This document shows positions 6,727 through 7,541 of a stretch of 7,541 nt of DNA, one piece after another. This DNA comes from DATKWV01 sp035529405. GTDB lineage: Bacteria > Planctomycetota > Phycisphaerae > Sedimentisphaerales > Anaerobacaceae. Below the pieces are notes generated by a model, which saw only the letters and a list, made by a program, of their open reading frames with translations, had not been told where the DNA came from and ran no database searches. The stretch lies in NCBI GenBank assembly GCA_035529405.1, contig DATKWV010000056.1, forward strand, positions 1 to 7,541. The letters run 5' to 3'. The translations under genes and the position numbers were made by a program. Positions within the stretch are counted from its first letter, which is position 1; every line of letters begins with the position of its first letter.

Positions 6727-7541
6727 TTATTCTATTTTTACCAGCCAGTTCTCCGCCAGCAGCGCAAGGTCGGCATAGTCAACTACACAGTCGCCATTGA
6801 GGTCTGTTTCGGGACACAGCCTGTACATGTAAGCTGCGCCGGCATTATCAGCCGACTGGTCGTGACCATAAGCGCCGGCCAGGACATAATTATTATCGAC
6901 AGACACTGATAAGCCAAAATAATCTTCTGGGGCAGGATTTGGGGTATTCAATTCTGTGGAAAGTGTCCAGGCGGTACCATTGCGTTTGAACAGATAGGCG
7001 GCTCCGGCGTCGGTGCCGTTATCATCGTGCCAGTAGGCACCAATGACGGCATAAGGGTCACGGACTGAAACTGAGCAGCCGAATTTGTCCAGGGCCTGGC
7101 CGTCAGGGGCGGTTAGCTTGGCCTGCTGAGACCAGTAGCCGTTGGCACCCTTGCAGAACATATATGCCGAGCCGGAACTGCTGCCGTTGTCATCGTCGCC
7201 GATGGCACCAACAACCACATACTGGCTGTGTTTGGCAACAGAGTAGCCAAACTTATCCCCGGCCTGAGCATCCGAGGCGGTAAGTTTTTGCAGCTCAAAC
7301 CAATAGATGTAATCCTTTATAAATATGTAGGCAGCACCGGCATCGGCGGCCTTTTCGTCGTTTAGCCAGGCACCGACGACAATATAATCTTCGCGGGCCG
7401 AAACAGAAACTCCAAATTTGTCGCCTGCAGCACCATCTGAGGCGGTAATTTTGTCGCGCTGTGACCAGGTGCCGACATCTTGTCCGAATATATATGCAGA
7501 GCCTGAGTTGTTGCCTCTGTCATCGTCATTTAAAGCCGCTA
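6727..7541 (-). CDS. FG-GAP beta-propeller repeat protein with dockerin-like C-terminus (N-terminal part outside window)
   Basis: Reading leftward from the window edge gives 270 uninterrupted residues before the TAA; the start lies beyond 7541. The ATG at 7218 is internal to the repeat array. Each repeat reads roughly D-x-FG-x-S-V, then YxVxGAxxxDxxxxxxGAAYxF, then a segment ending KLTAxD. This is the FG-GAP/integrin-alpha-like blade found in secreted, calcium-binding beta-propellers. FG pairs lie at 7411-7416, 7246-7251, 7078-7083 and 6913-6918. The last 27 or so residues are CPETDLNGDCVVDYADLALL followed by AENWL, a single calcium-loop motif resembling half of a type I dockerin. A secreted or surface role is inferred; the signal peptide would lie outside the window. 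The partner, ligand and substrate are unknown. No membrane segment is visible in this portion. Confidence 0.88.
   Translation of the reverse strand, partial: AALNDDDRGNNSGSAYIFGQDVGTWSQRDKITASDGAAGDKFGVSVSAREDYIVVGAWLNDEKAADAGAAYIFIKDYIYWFELQKLTASDAQAGDKFGYSVAKHSQYVVVGAIGDDDNGSSSGSAYMFCKGANGYWSQQAKLTAPDGQALDKFGCSVSVRDPYAVIGAYWHDDNGTDAGAAYLFKRNGTAWTLSTELNTPNPAPEDYFGLSVSVDNNYVLAGAYGHDQSADNAGAAYMYRLCPETDLNGDCVVDYADLALLAENWLVKIE
6843..7518 (-). repeat. Tandem FG-GAP-coding repeats, unit about 55 codons
   Basis: The four FG motifs are spaced 55, 56 and 55 codons apart. Five copies of the SAY/AAY motif (SAYIF, AAYIF, SAYMF, AAYLF, AAYMY) mark four full blades plus part of a fifth cut by the window edge. 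The copies are clearly diverged at DNA level, so the array is an old protein repeat and not a recent duplication. Confidence 0.75.

Overview
The window reads as bacterial chromosome, most likely from a planctomycete of the class Phycisphaerae. The only lineage-specific clue is the minus-strand protein at the right edge. It combines FG-GAP repeats with a single dockerin-like C-terminal motif (DLNGDCVVDYADLALLAE), a tail I associate with secreted proteins of that group. The placement is an inference; the housekeeping genes do not decide it.

Layout: positions 1-3695 are one dense plus-strand gene string. It runs from the end of argD (acetylornithine aminotransferase) through argF (ornithine carbamoyltransferase), a beta-type N4-cytosine-like DNA methyltransferase and a MjaI-family restriction endonuclease to rdgB (XTP/dITP diphosphatase). 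From argF onward every junction overlaps (ATGA, TAATG, then an 11-base overlap), so a Type II restriction-modification (RM) pair sits between an arginine gene and a nucleotide-pool cleaning gene with no spacer. A 124-base gap follows, then topA (topoisomerase I with three C-terminal zinc fingers) and a stand-alone GroES-like gene. A strong hairpin with T-runs on both sides probably ends transcription from both directions. The convergent FG-GAP gene then runs off the right edge. No tRNA, rRNA, CRISPR array, insertion sequence or non-coding stretch over 300 bases was seen.

The most interesting part is the RM pair. The methyltransferase carries an extra C-terminal domain of about 110 residues that resembles a staphylococcal-nuclease (SNase) fold but has lost the catalytic residues. 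Both genes are visibly more AT-rich than their neighbours, which suggests acquisition. The endonuclease family prototype, MjaI, cuts CTAG, and I found no CTAG anywhere in the 7541 bases. GATC also appears to be absent, while the other 14 palindromic tetramers all occur. The first absence fits the predicted specificity. The second is unexplained and warns against over-reading the first.

Working together: argD and argF are successive-pathway arginine biosynthesis genes. The RM genes probably depend on their transcription and translational coupling. rdgB, topA and the GroES-like gene are ordinary maintenance functions.
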